Positions 1 to 7,452 of a stretch of 13,312 nt of DNA are shown here, in pieces. This DNA comes from Prevotellaceae bacterium. GTDB lineage: Bacteria; Bacteroidota; Bacteroidia; Bacteroidales; Bacteroidaceae. The stretch's first letter is position 1. Every line of letters starts with the position of its first letter. The position numbers and the translations under genes are program-made. The notes under the pieces were generated by a model. The model was not told where the DNA came from. It did no database searches and saw only the letters and a list, made by a program, of their open reading frames with translations. The stretch spans positions 61,907 through 75,218 of the forward strand of contig QAML01000042.1 of assembly GCA_003150315.1 (NCBI GenBank), read 5' to 3'.

Positions 1-59
1 ATATTTTAAAATACAAGGCACTTATTTTAAAATAAGTGCCTTGTATTTTTCGCTTTTCT
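1..59. repeat. Dispersed palindromic repeat, copy 1 (cut by window start)
   Basis: This AT-rich element contains a perfect 42-base palindrome at 8-49, with arms built on AAATACAAGGCACTTATTTT and its complement. It is followed by TTTTTCG. Positions 1-59 match 3996-4054 at 56 of 59 bases by eye, and 1-34 are identical to 13279-13312. The full element, as seen in copy 2, has two direct 21-base units followed by one inverted unit, so the left unit is only partly present here. It lies 27 bases beyond the stop codon of the minus-strand phosphatase gene, so it could form a hairpin in that gene's 3' end. Whether it ends transcription is an inference. Confidence 0.9.
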
Positions 60-85
60 TTAATTCAGGAAAACAACAACTTACA

Positions 86-655
86 TCAGTTGGCAGAAAC
101 CTCGTCTTTCATGCCTTCCGCGCCGGTTCTTTCTATCTCCCCGCGCATTTCCACAATGCGATATTCAGCATTGTCCATTTTCCGAATCTCACTTTTATCA
201 ACACCATATATCATGGACATGATGCAGCGGTTTATGAATCCGTGTCCCACGCAGAGAATTTTCTTCCCGTCGTATTTTTTGAACATAAGATTGGCAAATT
301 GTCTTCCGCGTTCCATGCCTTGTTCGAGCGTTTCCACACTTGGCGGCAGCGTTTCCAGTTTGCGTGCCTCGGCATAGCTGTGCAGAGTATATTCTCCCCA
401 ATCTCTTTCTTTCAATAGGTCGCAGAGTTCTATTTCATTCTCATGTCCGTAGCCGAGCACTATGTTTGTTGTGTCAACCGCGCGTTTCAGCGGACTCGAA
501 ATCACGGCATCAAAAACCTCATCTGCAAGTTTTTCACCCAACTTGTGCGCCTGACTTATTCCGAGTTCCGTTAAATGTCCTCCGGTTTGCCCCTGAAGAA
601 TCTGCGCGCGGTTTTCTTCCGTTTCGCCGTGGCGTGCCAAATACATTGTAAGCAT
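86..655 (-). CDS. Histidine phosphatase family protein (phosphoglycerate mutase-like)
   Basis: This is a 189-residue cytosolic protein of the histidine phosphatase superfamily, branch 1, which moves or removes phosphate through a phospho-histidine. The nucleophile motif RHGE is at residues 8-11 (His9). SSPLKRA gives the phosphate-binding Arg58, LKERDWGE gives the probable acid Glu83, and VGHG supplies the second His138. QGQ and LTELG at the expected spacing complete the family pattern. The length suits small broad-specificity phosphatases (GpmB, CobC or PhoE-like) better than the roughly 230-250-residue glycolytic mutase, so the substrate cannot be named. I start at ATG 655 because the family fold begins at once (MLTMYLARHG). 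ATG 646 is also possible. An in-frame extension to 772 would run into the divergent gene and encodes an unrelated hydrophobic stretch. It stands alone on its strand. Confidence 0.88.
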   Translation of the reverse strand: MLTMYLARHGETEENRAQILQGQTGGHLTELGISQAHKLGEKLADEVFDAVISSPLKRAVDTTNIVLGYGHENEIELCDLLKERDWGEYTLHSYAEARKLETLPPSVETLEQGMERGRQFANLMFKKYDGKKILCVGHGFINRCIMSMIYGVDKSEIRKMDNAEYRIVEMRGEIERTGAEGMKDEVSAN

Positions 656-676
656 AATACGTTGTTTTTTCAAGTG

Positions 677-709
677 CAAAAATAGACAAAACCTGTAGGC
701 GGGAAACAA
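677..709 (-). promoter_or_regulatory. Candidate promoter for the histidine phosphatase gene
   Basis: Read on the minus strand, TATTTTTG (684-677) matches the Bacteroidota -7 pattern TAnnTTTG exactly. An upstream TTTG begins at 710, with TTG at 709-707 and a 22-base spacer, slightly longer than the usual 19-20. The predicted start of transcription is near 670, which leaves a leader of about 15 bases before ATG 655. The long spacer lowers confidence. Confidence 0.4.
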
Positions 710-719
710 AATAAGTGAG

Positions 720-727
720 TAACTTCG
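720..727 (+). promoter_or_regulatory. Candidate -7 element for the DUF308 gene
   Basis: TAACTTCG at 720-727 differs from TAnnTTTG at one base and sits 23 bases before ATG 751. I see no convincing -33 TTG at the right distance. It is the best candidate in the 95-base divergent region between the phosphatase and DUF308 starts. Confidence 0.25.
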
Positions 728-750
728 CAAAAAATATAAATTAAAGAACA

Positions 751-1383
751 ATGAGTAAACCAATCTTCGCAATTTTAAGGGCGATCATTGCCTTGGTTAT
801 AGGATTTCTTTTGGCTCTGAACCCGGAAACAGCCACATGTATCATAGTTGTGCTGATAGGCATACTGTTTCTGCTTTTCGGCATAGTGTCTGTTATTTAC
901 AACATCAAAGCCGTTAAAAGCATAGAGCGGTTTTCCGAAGACCGACAACTGCAATTTCCCATAACAAGTGTGGGATGTATACTCTTCGGACTTGTTTTGT
1001 CGCTCATGCCGTCGGCTTTTCTGAAAATATCCATGTTTATACTCGGTGCGTTCCTTGTTTTGGCAGGAGCATTTCAGATTGTTTCCTTCCGTCTGTGTTC
1101 CAAAAACGTACACACGCCCATGCCGTTTTACGTTATTTCGGCTTTGGTGATGCTCGCAGGCATTTTCATATTCATTAACCCTATTGAATCGGCTTCACTT
1201 CCAGCCATTGTGCTCGGCACATCGTTCATAGTTTATGGCGTAATGGAAACCGTACTTTCCGTTCAGACAATGATTTCAAACAAACGCCTGAAAAAAGCGG
1301 AAGCAGAGTATGCAGTAGAAGTTATTGCCGAAAAAGAACAAACGACAAACGGACAGGAAGAAAACAATACGGCTAACCAATAA
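751..1383 (+). CDS. DUF308 / HdeD-like polytopic membrane protein
   Basis: This is a 210-residue inner-membrane protein with about six hydrophobic helices, at roughly residues 5-25, 28-50, 70-88, 90-110, 122-142 and 147-170. It ends in a charged, Glu- and Lys-rich tail (about 178-210) that is probably cytoplasmic. Small-residue and glycine spacing in the helices, for example VIGFLLALNP and VLAGAFQI, together with the repeated two-helix layout, fits the DUF308 family that includes Escherichia coli HdeD. HdeD is linked to acid resistance, but most DUF308 members have no known role, so I assign none. It is the only plus-strand gene here. It converges on the TonB receptor gene with only 12 bases between the two stop codons, and I see no terminator hairpin in that gap. 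Confidence 0.8.
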   Translation: MSKPIFAILRAIIALVIGFLLALNPETATCIIVVLIGILFLLFGIVSVIYNIKAVKSIERFSEDRQLQFPITSVGCILFGLVLSLMPSAFLKISMFILGAFLVLAGAFQIVSFRLCSKNVHTPMPFYVISALVMLAGIFIFINPIESASLPAIVLGTSFIVYGVMETVLSVQTMISNKRLKKAEAEYAVEVIAEKEQTTNGQEENNTANQ

Positions 1384-1395
1384 CAGGATTCCGTA

Positions 1396-3810
1396 TCAAA
1401 ACTCCAATTGAAGCCTGAGATTCAAAAGCCTTCCCGTTAGATAATTCGGCACAGCAAACTGATTGTTGGTTATGTCCGTTACCCAATAATACGAATTAAC
1501 GTTGTTAATGCCGAACACGTTGAAAGCGTCTATTCCGAGCCAAGCATTTTTAAGCATACCCGCTATGCCGCGCGTATGACTGCGATCTTCGTTGTTCAAA
1601 AGCCGATAGTTCATGCCAATGTCCACACGTTTGTATGCCGGGGCGCGGAAATTCATTTTTTCTCTTCCCGAATGGGGAGGACCAAAAGGCAAACCGTCGG
1701 CAAAAGCTCCGCGAAGCGACAATTTCCAACGGTCTGTGCCGGGAAAGAAATCGGTGAAATACAGCGAAAGATTGTATCGCTGGTCCGTGGGACGGGGAAC
1801 CCACTTGTTTCCAAACTTTTCTTTTGTCTGCATAACAGAGAAAGTAACCCACGAATCGGTTCCAGGAACAAATTCTCCGTATAGCTTTGTGTCAATTCCC
1901 ACTGCATAACCGCTGCAAACGTTTCTGCCGTAATATACAGTGCGAACATTGTTGACATTGTAGGGAATCAAATCGCTCATGCCCTTGTAATAAAATTCCG
2001 CAGTAAACTTAAACGGTCGCTCTCCCATACGAAAAGTATAATCTCCCCCGAGAACTATTTGCCAGCTGCGCTGCGATTTTATGTTTTTATTGAGATTGAC
2101 CACCGTATTATAGTTTGTGGTAACGGTATCTCGCAATTCCTTATAAAAAGGTGTCTGACAATAAAGACCGGCTGCCATTCTGAAAATCCAATTCTCGTTT
2201 GCCGAAGGAATAAAACCCACCGAAGCGCGCGGACTTATGATTGTTTCCTTATTCCAGCTCCAATTGGAAAGACGAACTCCGTAATTAACTGTAAAATTTC
2301 CCACTTTGGACGAAAAACGATATGTGTCCTGCACATAAGCCTCTATTCGTGTGGCACTAAGTTTCTCATCGGCGTGAAGATTATAGTAAAGCTGCATTTT
2401 GTCCGGGTTATTGGGAATGGAATATCCCGCAGAATCTCTCATTTCCCACTCTGAAGATTTCTCGGAAAAGCTTTCGGTGCGCATGGAAACGGCAGCTTCT
2501 ACATCGTGCTTGGAAAACTTTGTGTTGAAACGCAGTCCTATGTTGGCAACTGTGGCATTCAGATAATTTCGTGCGTGTTCGCGATAAGTCCCTACGCCGA
2601 GTTCTTCCTGCGAACCCAGTTCGTTGAGCCAATATTGCCCTTGTATGTCATAAGTTTCCTGTTCACGGGTTTTGAATGCGGAACCAAGGAGAGACAACGA
2701 TGTTTTTTTCCCGAAATGCCGCGATATTGTGAAAGCCCCGTAATAGGTACGGAACAAATCTTTTTCTTTTCCGTCGAAATATACACGGAACTCTTTTGTA
2801 TCGGCAAGCGTTCCGAAACGGGTTTCCCTGTCCTTGGGCTTGAAATTATAATGATTGTCCGAAATGTTACCTATGAAATCGAGTGTCCAACGCTCGTTGG
2901 GAGTCCATGACCAATAAGTTTGGTAGTCAAGAAAGTTGGGACGATATTCTCCATTTGTCTCGAGAGAGCCAAGCATATACCTTGTTGTTTTATAACGAAC
3001 GCTGTTCATTATGCTGAAATGCTTGTTTCCCCAACCGGCATAGACACCACCGCCGAGAAGCGAGGCATTGATTTTTCCTTCGAACTTTTGGGGCTTTTTA
3101 TATTTGATGTCCAACACCGAAGACATCTTGTCGCCATATTTTACAGGGAAACCGCCGGTTGAAAATTCAATCTTGTCAACCATATCACTGTTTATGATGC
3201 TCAAACCTTCCTGCTGACCGGAGCTGACAAGCATGGGGCGATAGACTTCCTGACCGTTGAGATAAACAAGATTCTCATCAAACGAACCGCCACGCACATT
3301 GTATTGCGAACTCATCTCGTCGTGCCTGCTCACTCCCGCCATTGTGGAAATCAAATCCTCCACGCCGTTGCCCGTAGTGCTCGGCAGATTTTTTGTGTCC
3401 TTTGCCTTTATGCTTTGCATGGTGTTCGACTGAACCCGTTGCCCTTTCACCGTTGCCTGTCCCAATGTGTGGTCGGACGGCTTTAACACAACCTTCAGCG
3501 TAACGGAGTCGTGCGGAAACATGAGTGTTCGCTTGTGAGTTTGATAGCCCAACATGCTGAACACAACCACCACACTGTCGCCGCTCTGACATGTGAACGA
3601 ATATTTTCCGTTCAAGTCTGTGAGCGTTCCTGCTCCCTGCCCCTCCACTTTCACTACTGCCAGTTCTATGGGCTTTCCGTCTGTGTCGCTAACGGTGCCA
3701 CGTATTTTTAAGTTGCCTTGAGCCGAAACGAATGTCTGCGCAAAAAACAGCATCGCAAGCAAAAACAGCCCGCGCAAAAGGAAACTTTTTTTCTCGCTAT
3801 ACTTCATCAT
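1396..3810 (-). CDS. TonB-dependent outer-membrane receptor with carboxypeptidase-regulatory-like domain
   Basis: This 804-residue outer-membrane receptor should import a substrate using energy passed from TonB-ExbBD. A signal peptide covers residues 1 to about 31 (KYSEKKSF, then a hydrophobic core, then VSAQG). Residues about 35-110 form a CarboxypepD_reg-like beta-sandwich (KIRGTVSDTDGKPIELAVV). The plug follows at about 120-240, with NVRGGSFDENLVYLNG as the typical core. The rest is an Aro-rich beta-barrel ending in the terminal phenylalanine needed for barrel assembly (LRLQLEF). No susD-like lipoprotein gene is next to it, and the protein is shorter than typical SusC (about 1000 residues), so it is probably not a glycan SusC. 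The ligand is unknown. I use ATG 3810 (ATG 3807 follows directly). The TTG at 3813 is less likely. I found no good promoter in front of it. Confidence 0.92.
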   Translation of the reverse strand: MMKYSEKKSFLLRGLFLLAMLFFAQTFVSAQGNLKIRGTVSDTDGKPIELAVVKVEGQGAGTLTDLNGKYSFTCQSGDSVVVVFSMLGYQTHKRTLMFPHDSVTLKVVLKPSDHTLGQATVKGQRVQSNTMQSIKAKDTKNLPSTTGNGVEDLISTMAGVSRHDEMSSQYNVRGGSFDENLVYLNGQEVYRPMLVSSGQQEGLSIINSDMVDKIEFSTGGFPVKYGDKMSSVLDIKYKKPQKFEGKINASLLGGGVYAGWGNKHFSIMNSVRYKTTRYMLGSLETNGEYRPNFLDYQTYWSWTPNERWTLDFIGNISDNHYNFKPKDRETRFGTLADTKEFRVYFDGKEKDLFRTYYGAFTISRHFGKKTSLSLLGSAFKTREQETYDIQGQYWLNELGSQEELGVGTYREHARNYLNATVANIGLRFNTKFSKHDVEAAVSMRTESFSEKSSEWEMRDSAGYSIPNNPDKMQLYYNLHADEKLSATRIEAYVQDTYRFSSKVGNFTVNYGVRLSNWSWNKETIISPRASVGFIPSANENWIFRMAAGLYCQTPFYKELRDTVTTNYNTVVNLNKNIKSQRSWQIVLGGDYTFRMGERPFKFTAEFYYKGMSDLIPYNVNNVRTVYYGRNVCSGYAVGIDTKLYGEFVPGTDSWVTFSVMQTKEKFGNKWVPRPTDQRYNLSLYFTDFFPGTDRWKLSLRGAFADGLPFGPPHSGREKMNFRAPAYKRVDIGMNYRLLNNEDRSHTRGIAGMLKNAWLGIDAFNVFGINNVNSYYWVTDITNNQFAVPNYLTGRLLNLRLQLEF

Positions 3811-3899
3811 CAAATTATAAACGTGAAAAAGCGGCTAAAGTTGTAATCGGTTTGCTATATTTTTATTTAATGCGATATTTTGTCCCGAAATCTTTGTTG

Positions 3900-3961
3900 T
3901 TTTCGTGGACATGAAGCACAATTTTTCAAGTAATTTTCATCGCGCTATAGCTTCACGAAAA
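3900..3961. repeat. Imperfect inverted repeat upstream of the TonB receptor gene
   Basis: TTTTCGTG (3900-3907) pairs with CACGAAAA (3954-3961). After a six-base bulge, AAGC (3914-3917) pairs with GCTT (3950-3953), giving about 12 base pairs around a loop of about 32 bases. It sits roughly 90-150 bases upstream of the receptor start. It could be an operator or leader structure, or it could be chance in AT-rich DNA. There is no direct evidence of function. Confidence 0.35.
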
Positions 3962-3980
3962 ACACACATAGGAAATAAGA

Positions 3981-4054
3981 AAAAATATAAGGCACTTATT
4001 TTAAAATACAAGGCACATATTTTAAAATAAGTGCCTTGTATTTTTCGTTTTTCT
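3981..4054. repeat. Dispersed palindromic repeat, copy 2 (complete)
   Basis: This is the only whole copy in the window. It reads AAAAA, then two direct 21-base units at 3988-4008 and 4009-4029 (core AAGGCACTTATTTTAAAA; the second unit has an A in place of the first T after GGCAC), then one inverted half ending GTGCCTTGTATTTTTCG at 4047. The outer unit and the inverted half pair over about 26 bases with a single T/C mismatch. It lies in the gap between the tRNA terminator and the receptor gene. It carries no reading frame, and I see no clear target-site duplication on its flanks. Confidence 0.9.
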
Positions 4055-4165
4055 ATATATCTGAAAACCAACAACAAATAACGAGGCAATTTTTACGCAT
4101 AATTTCCGCACTATTTCCCTTGATTTTTTTTGAAAAAACAACATGATAACCGGCACACGAAACAT

Positions 4166-4206
4166 GTAAAAACAATAAAACCGCAACTTCACAGAAGTGC
4201 GGTTTT
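4166..4206 (-). terminator. Rho-independent terminator of tRNA-Thr
   Basis: On the minus strand, AAAACCGC (4206-4199) and ACTTC (4198-4194) pair with GAAGT (4190-4186) and GCGGTTTT (4184-4177). The loop has three bases, with one single-base bulge at 4185. A T-rich tract, TTTTATTGTTTTT, follows in the direction of tRNA transcription. The hairpin starts 10 bases after the tRNA 3' end. The opposite orientation has a weaker T tract, so I assign it to the tRNA. Confidence 0.8.
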
Positions 4207-4215
4207 ACATTTAAG

Positions 4216-4288
<73 letters not shown>

Positions 4289-4297
4289 AAGCGGTTG

Positions 4298-4328
4298 CAA
4301 AATTAGCTTTTTTAGGCGAAAGCACAAA
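4298..4328 (-). promoter_or_regulatory. Promoter of tRNA-Thr
   Basis: Read on the minus strand, TTTG (4328-4325), a 19-base spacer, then TAATTTTG (4305-4298) matches the Bacteroidota primary sigma-factor pattern in full. Transcription would start about 3-5 bases before the mature tRNA 5' end. The -33 element starts only four bases after the folB stop codon, so the promoter fills nearly the whole gap between the two genes. Confidence 0.78.
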
Positions 4329-4331
4329 GTT

Positions 4332-4712
4332 TCAATCCATATTTTTTGCCATTCTGATGTTCACGCTCGCGTTCATGCCGTCTGCACCAACAGGCGGATT
4401 GGGTTTTGTAACTTTAACCTCGGCGGCTACAACGTCCTGCATTTGCAACAGAACCGTTCCAATTTCACAGGCAAGCTTTTCAAGAAGTTTAAGAGGTCGA
4501 GCCATAACCTCCGCTATGCGCCTGTAGGCTTCGGAATAATCGGGAGCGGCAAAAGGATCATCGTTAACAAACGCCCCTTGATGCACAACGGCTGTAAGTT
4601 TTACACACACTTTTATTTCCACACCGGTTTTTCTCTCTTCTTCGCCCACACCAAGGTGCGCAAAAAAGTTCATATTTTCGAGCGTTATGGTATATGTTTC
4701 CGGCAATTTCAT
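4332..4712 (-). CDS. folB: Dihydroneopterin aldolase
   Basis: This 126-residue cytosolic enzyme cleaves 7,8-dihydroneopterin to 6-hydroxymethyl-dihydropterin and glycolaldehyde in folate synthesis. Family landmarks are in order and at normal length: GVGEEERKTG (conserved Glu26), DYSEAY (Tyr59), LLEKLA (Glu78, pterin-binding), and VTKPNPPV with the catalytic Lys103. The usual Tyr-His-Gly ahead of the glutamate is His-Leu-Gly here (residues 19-21), a small departure. Its ATG overlaps the mltG stop codon in the four bases ATGA (4709-4712), which points to translational coupling as the last gene of the operon. No other folate genes are in the window. The pairing with mltG says more about shared expression than shared pathway. 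Confidence 0.93.
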   Translation of the reverse strand: MKLPETYTITLENMNFFAHLGVGEEERKTGVEIKVCVKLTAVVHQGAFVNDDPFAAPDYSEAYRRIAEVMARPLKLLEKLACEIGTVLLQMQDVVAAEVKVTKPNPPVGADGMNASVNIRMAKNMD

Positions 4713-5719
4713 TTTATTCCCCTTTCGTTTAGAGCCTTGGAGTAACGGGCAGCATTGGCTAGATGCTCGGAATAGGTGCGGGCAAAGTTATGAGTGCCCG
4801 AAAAATCTTCCCTGGCGCACATATACATGAAGTTGTGGTGCACGTAGTTCAACACGGCATTTATTCCCTCCACACTCGCCACTCTTATTGGTCCGGGAGG
4901 CAATCCAATGTTTCGATAAGTGTTGTAGGGACTTTTTATGTCAAGAAGTCCATGGCGAATGCGGCGAAGTGCAAAGTCATGCCACGCAAATTTTATTGTA
5001 GGATCGGCTTGCAAGGGCATTCCTGCCTTTAGCCTGTTTATATACATGCCGGCAATTGCAGGCTTTTCGGCATTGTTAGCCGTTTCTTCGTCAACTATCG
5101 ATGCCAAAGTGCAAACCTCGTGAGGCGTAAGCGGTATGGATTTAGCCTTGGCAACACGTATGTCGTTCCAAAACGCCGAAGATTCTCTTTTCATACGCAA
5201 AAGAAAATTCTGCAACGAAGTATTCCAATATATCTCATAGGTGTTGGGAACGAAAAGACAGTAAACGTTTGCCGTATCAACGCCCAATGCAGACATTTTG
5301 GCGGAGTCTTTCACAGTTTTCACAAACTCCACGGAGTCAATCATGAGGTTGTGCGAAATATATCCCGCCATGTCTTCCATGGTTCGCACTGTGGGAATTG
5401 TCAATTCCACCGGAGTTTGTCTTCCACCGCGCAAGGCACGAAAGAATTGAAGTGCGCCCTGCCCTTTTTCAAGTGCATAGCGTCCGGTGCGCGGATGATT
5501 GTCGTAGCGTGTGAGTACTGCCATAAGCGAAACACCCCAACGCTGCGGCCAGTGAGCCACAGACGAGAGTTGCTGTGAGACAGAATCACGAGTATCATCG
5601 CCGTCAACAAAAACATAAGCAATTTGATTGCCTTTAAGCATTGGGGCAAACATCATGTAAACCCCAAACAACACAAGCACGGCGGCTGCCGCGATTGCAT
5701 AGATTAATCTTCGTTTCAT
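4709..5719 (-). CDS. mltG: Endolytic peptidoglycan transglycosylase MltG
   Basis: This 336-residue inner-membrane enzyme cuts glycan strands of new peptidoglycan and is thought to set strand length. It has one N-terminal membrane helix (about 5-27), a LysM-like region (about 32-110), and the YceG-like catalytic domain. Key motifs are ASIVDEET (206-213, holding the catalytic glutamate region), INRLKAGMPLQADPTI (227-242), SPYNTYRNIGLPPGPI (263-278) and GTHNFARTYSEH (308-319). The length matches the family. Escherichia coli has EKET where this protein has DEET, so which acidic residue is catalytic should be read from an alignment. The gene starts 20 bases after the DUF6057-like gene and overlaps folB by four bases. 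I found no internal promoter in the gap. Confidence 0.94.
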   Translation of the reverse strand: MKRRLIYAIAAAAVLVLFGVYMMFAPMLKGNQIAYVFVDGDDTRDSVSQQLSSVAHWPQRWGVSLMAVLTRYDNHPRTGRYALEKGQGALQFFRALRGGRQTPVELTIPTVRTMEDMAGYISHNLMIDSVEFVKTVKDSAKMSALGVDTANVYCLFVPNTYEIYWNTSLQNFLLRMKRESSAFWNDIRVAKAKSIPLTPHEVCTLASIVDEETANNAEKPAIAGMYINRLKAGMPLQADPTIKFAWHDFALRRIRHGLLDIKSPYNTYRNIGLPPGPIRVASVEGINAVLNYVHHNFMYMCAREDFSGTHNFARTYSEHLANAARYSKALNERGIK

Positions 5720-5739
5720 ATCAATATGAGTTTCGTTTC

Positions 5740-7452
5740 TTAATTAGCCGCCTCCTCCGGTTTTTCTATCTGGCGAAAAAACAAATATGCCCAATAAGTA
5801 TTGGAATATTCGCCCGGACCGTTATTCTGTTTGACTTTAGAAGCAAAGTCGGCAAAATATTTTTCAAGATCAGGGTTATATCCCGCAATGGAACGGGCAC
5901 GCGGGTCGCGCGAAGCCAAAGCTGTCAAAGCTTCTGCATAAGCACGCGGCATTTCAGAGTTCTTGTAAAGATTAAAGCGGGATAATATTATACCAAACTT
6001 CTCAACTTCCTTGTTAAGCAAGAGACTGCAAAGCACGTAATCGAGAAGTTTTTTGCTGTTTACGTTTCGTTCGAAAAGACGGAACAACTCCGAAGGCATG
6101 GGATAAGCTCCTACAAATGTATCACTGCGATAAGGCGGAAGTTTTATTCTGTTGCTTTTTGCCTCAAGCGCAACAAGTCTGTGCATACGTCCTTTTACGA
6201 AATCCCCATTACAGACGCTTTTTTGAAGAAGTTCCAAATAGGAACGGGCAACACCCAAATCGCAGGAATTGAGAGCATAGTCAATCTTGAAACGAAGAGA
6301 GCGGAAACATTCGTTCTCGCGCTGCGTAACACCATATTCGAATGCCTGATGAAAAGCTTCATCCCATATTCCTATATTATCATAGAACTGACGGTTGAAG
6401 TTTGTATAGAAAGTTCGTTTGTCGTGTCTGTACAAAAAATCTTCGGGAGAACTTATGGGATAAGAGAAGAGTACCTGCGGCAAATTATCTGTTGCACTCA
6501 TTGCCAAAAGCACGTAGTCGGTAAGAATCTTACTTTTCACAGCCTCGTCATAGGGAACTTCGGCAATAATTCCCTCCCAATCTTTTTGGTCAGTCAAAAG
6601 CGAGAGTTTGTTTGTTCTTTCTCCGAAAAGCAAATCCTTATCTGTAAGCATTATTGCAGCGAATGCTGCAATACAAAGCACAGATGCGGTACAGGAAATC
6701 CATCCTGCTGTTTTCTTTTTTAAAGGCATCAACACTGCCGCACAAGTTATTACATATCCCACAAAGACTTTCCATGTAAAAAACTCATCTATTCCTGTAA
6801 GCGGACGCTTGTTGAAAGGCACAAAGTCCACAAAATCCGACCATAAACGCGGAACAAAAAAGCTAAAAGCAAGAGGAACGAGTATTACGGCGGAAGTAAT
6901 CTTTGACTTATGGTAAACATATTCCAATATGACAAACACGACCAAAAGCATTACTGCTTCGTACCACGGCATAAGGCAAAAAGCCGGTATGGGAAGCAAC
7001 TGTGTGTAAACAGTTCTCCAAATCCTAGACTTGATAGCCGTGAACACGTACAGCAACAACGAGAAGAACAGGAAGTTCACGGACATATCGACAAAGGGAA
7101 AGGAATTAGGCACTACGAGGAGCGCAGGGAAAAATGCCAACCAGCCGAAAGAAGTTTTTCCAAGATTGCGTAAAGTAAGGAACAATAGCCACTGGGATAA
7201 AGTTATAACCAATGAATATATCAAAGCTCCCGCCCATGCAGTAGCAAAGAACTGCTCAAGGAAATCGGAAATCAAAAATGTTATGCCCTGCGGTCTGCTT
7301 ATTACACCACCTAAGAATTCTCTTGTAAGCAAAAACAGGTCTTCGCCCTCCTGCATTTGTATTGTATAAGGGAAACAAAGAAATAGAACCCAAAAACATA
7401 CGATTTCTGATAGTAGCAGGAATATATAATTGCGTTTCATCTCTATTTTCAT
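5740..7452 (-). CDS. Polytopic membrane protein with C-terminal helical domain (DUF6057-like)
   Basis: This is a 570-residue protein of unknown function. The first half is membrane-embedded, with hydrophobic segments at about 9-30, 74-93, 104-118, 125-141, 150-176, 187-200, 227-246 and 249-270. The second half (about 275-570) is soluble and probably alpha-helical, with a run of short helices that could form a TPR-like scaffold. The layout and opening motif (QEGEDLFL, FLISDFLEQFF) fit what I recall of the Bacteroidota family DUF6057; this is from memory, not a search. I use ATG 7452 because it overlaps the stop of the upstream PD40 gene as ATGA. ATG 7440 (MKRNYIF) is possible. The tight coupling suggests it works with the PD40 lipoprotein. 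No catalytic motif is evident. A GT-C-like or other membrane enzyme cannot be excluded. Confidence 0.7.
   Translation of the reverse strand: MKIEMKRNYIFLLLSEIVCFWVLFLCFPYTIQMQEGEDLFLLTREFLGGVISRPQGITFLISDFLEQFFATAWAGALIYSLVITLSQWLLFLTLRNLGKTSFGWLAFFPALLVVPNSFPFVDMSVNFLFFSLLLYVFTAIKSRIWRTVYTQLLPIPAFCLMPWYEAVMLLVVFVILEYVYHKSKITSAVILVPLAFSFFVPRLWSDFVDFVPFNKRPLTGIDEFFTWKVFVGYVITCAAVLMPLKKKTAGWISCTASVLCIAAFAAIMLTDKDLLFGERTNKLSLLTDQKDWEGIIAEVPYDEAVKSKILTDYVLLAMSATDNLPQVLFSYPISSPEDFLYRHDKRTFYTNFNRQFYDNIGIWDEAFHQAFEYGVTQRENECFRSLRFKIDYALNSCDLGVARSYLELLQKSVCNGDFVKGRMHRLVALEAKSNRIKLPPYRSDTFVGAYPMPSELFRLFERNVNSKKLLDYVLCSLLLNKEVEKFGIILSRFNLYKNSEMPRAYAEALTALASRDPRARSIAGYNPDLEKYFADFASKVKQNNGPGEYSNTYWAYLFFRQIEKPEEAAN

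Larger units (their letters stand above)
3811..4215. other. Gene-free stretch between TonB receptor gene and tRNA-Thr
   Basis: These 405 bases hold no convincing coding region in any frame. They contain the leader of the minus-strand receptor gene, an imperfect inverted repeat at 3900-3961, the second copy of the palindromic repeat (3981-4054), an AT-rich region without recognisable features at about 4055-4160, and the terminator of the tRNA gene (4166-4206). No TAnnTTTG element with a properly spaced TTG was found for the receptor gene. A weak CAACTTTA on the minus strand near 3834-3841 is two bases off consensus. Confidence 0.7.

Noticed and set aside
1..59. Repeat copies as a CRISPR array or insertion-sequence ends
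   Set aside because: The copies are kilobases apart with no spacers, no cas or transposase genes are present, and I could not find target-site duplications.
656..772. In-frame N-terminal extension of the phosphatase gene
   Set aside because: The extension is a hydrophobic, Leu- and Phe-rich stretch with no place in the family, and it would overlap the divergent DUF308 gene. The fold starts directly at ATG 655.
1384..1395. A terminator between the convergent DUF308 and TonB receptor genes
   Set aside because: Only 12 bases separate the stop codons and no inverted repeat with a T tract is visible there.
6181..6723. 180-codon open frame on the plus strand
   Set aside because: It is antisense to the coupled DUF6057-like gene and has shadow-like composition and no start context.
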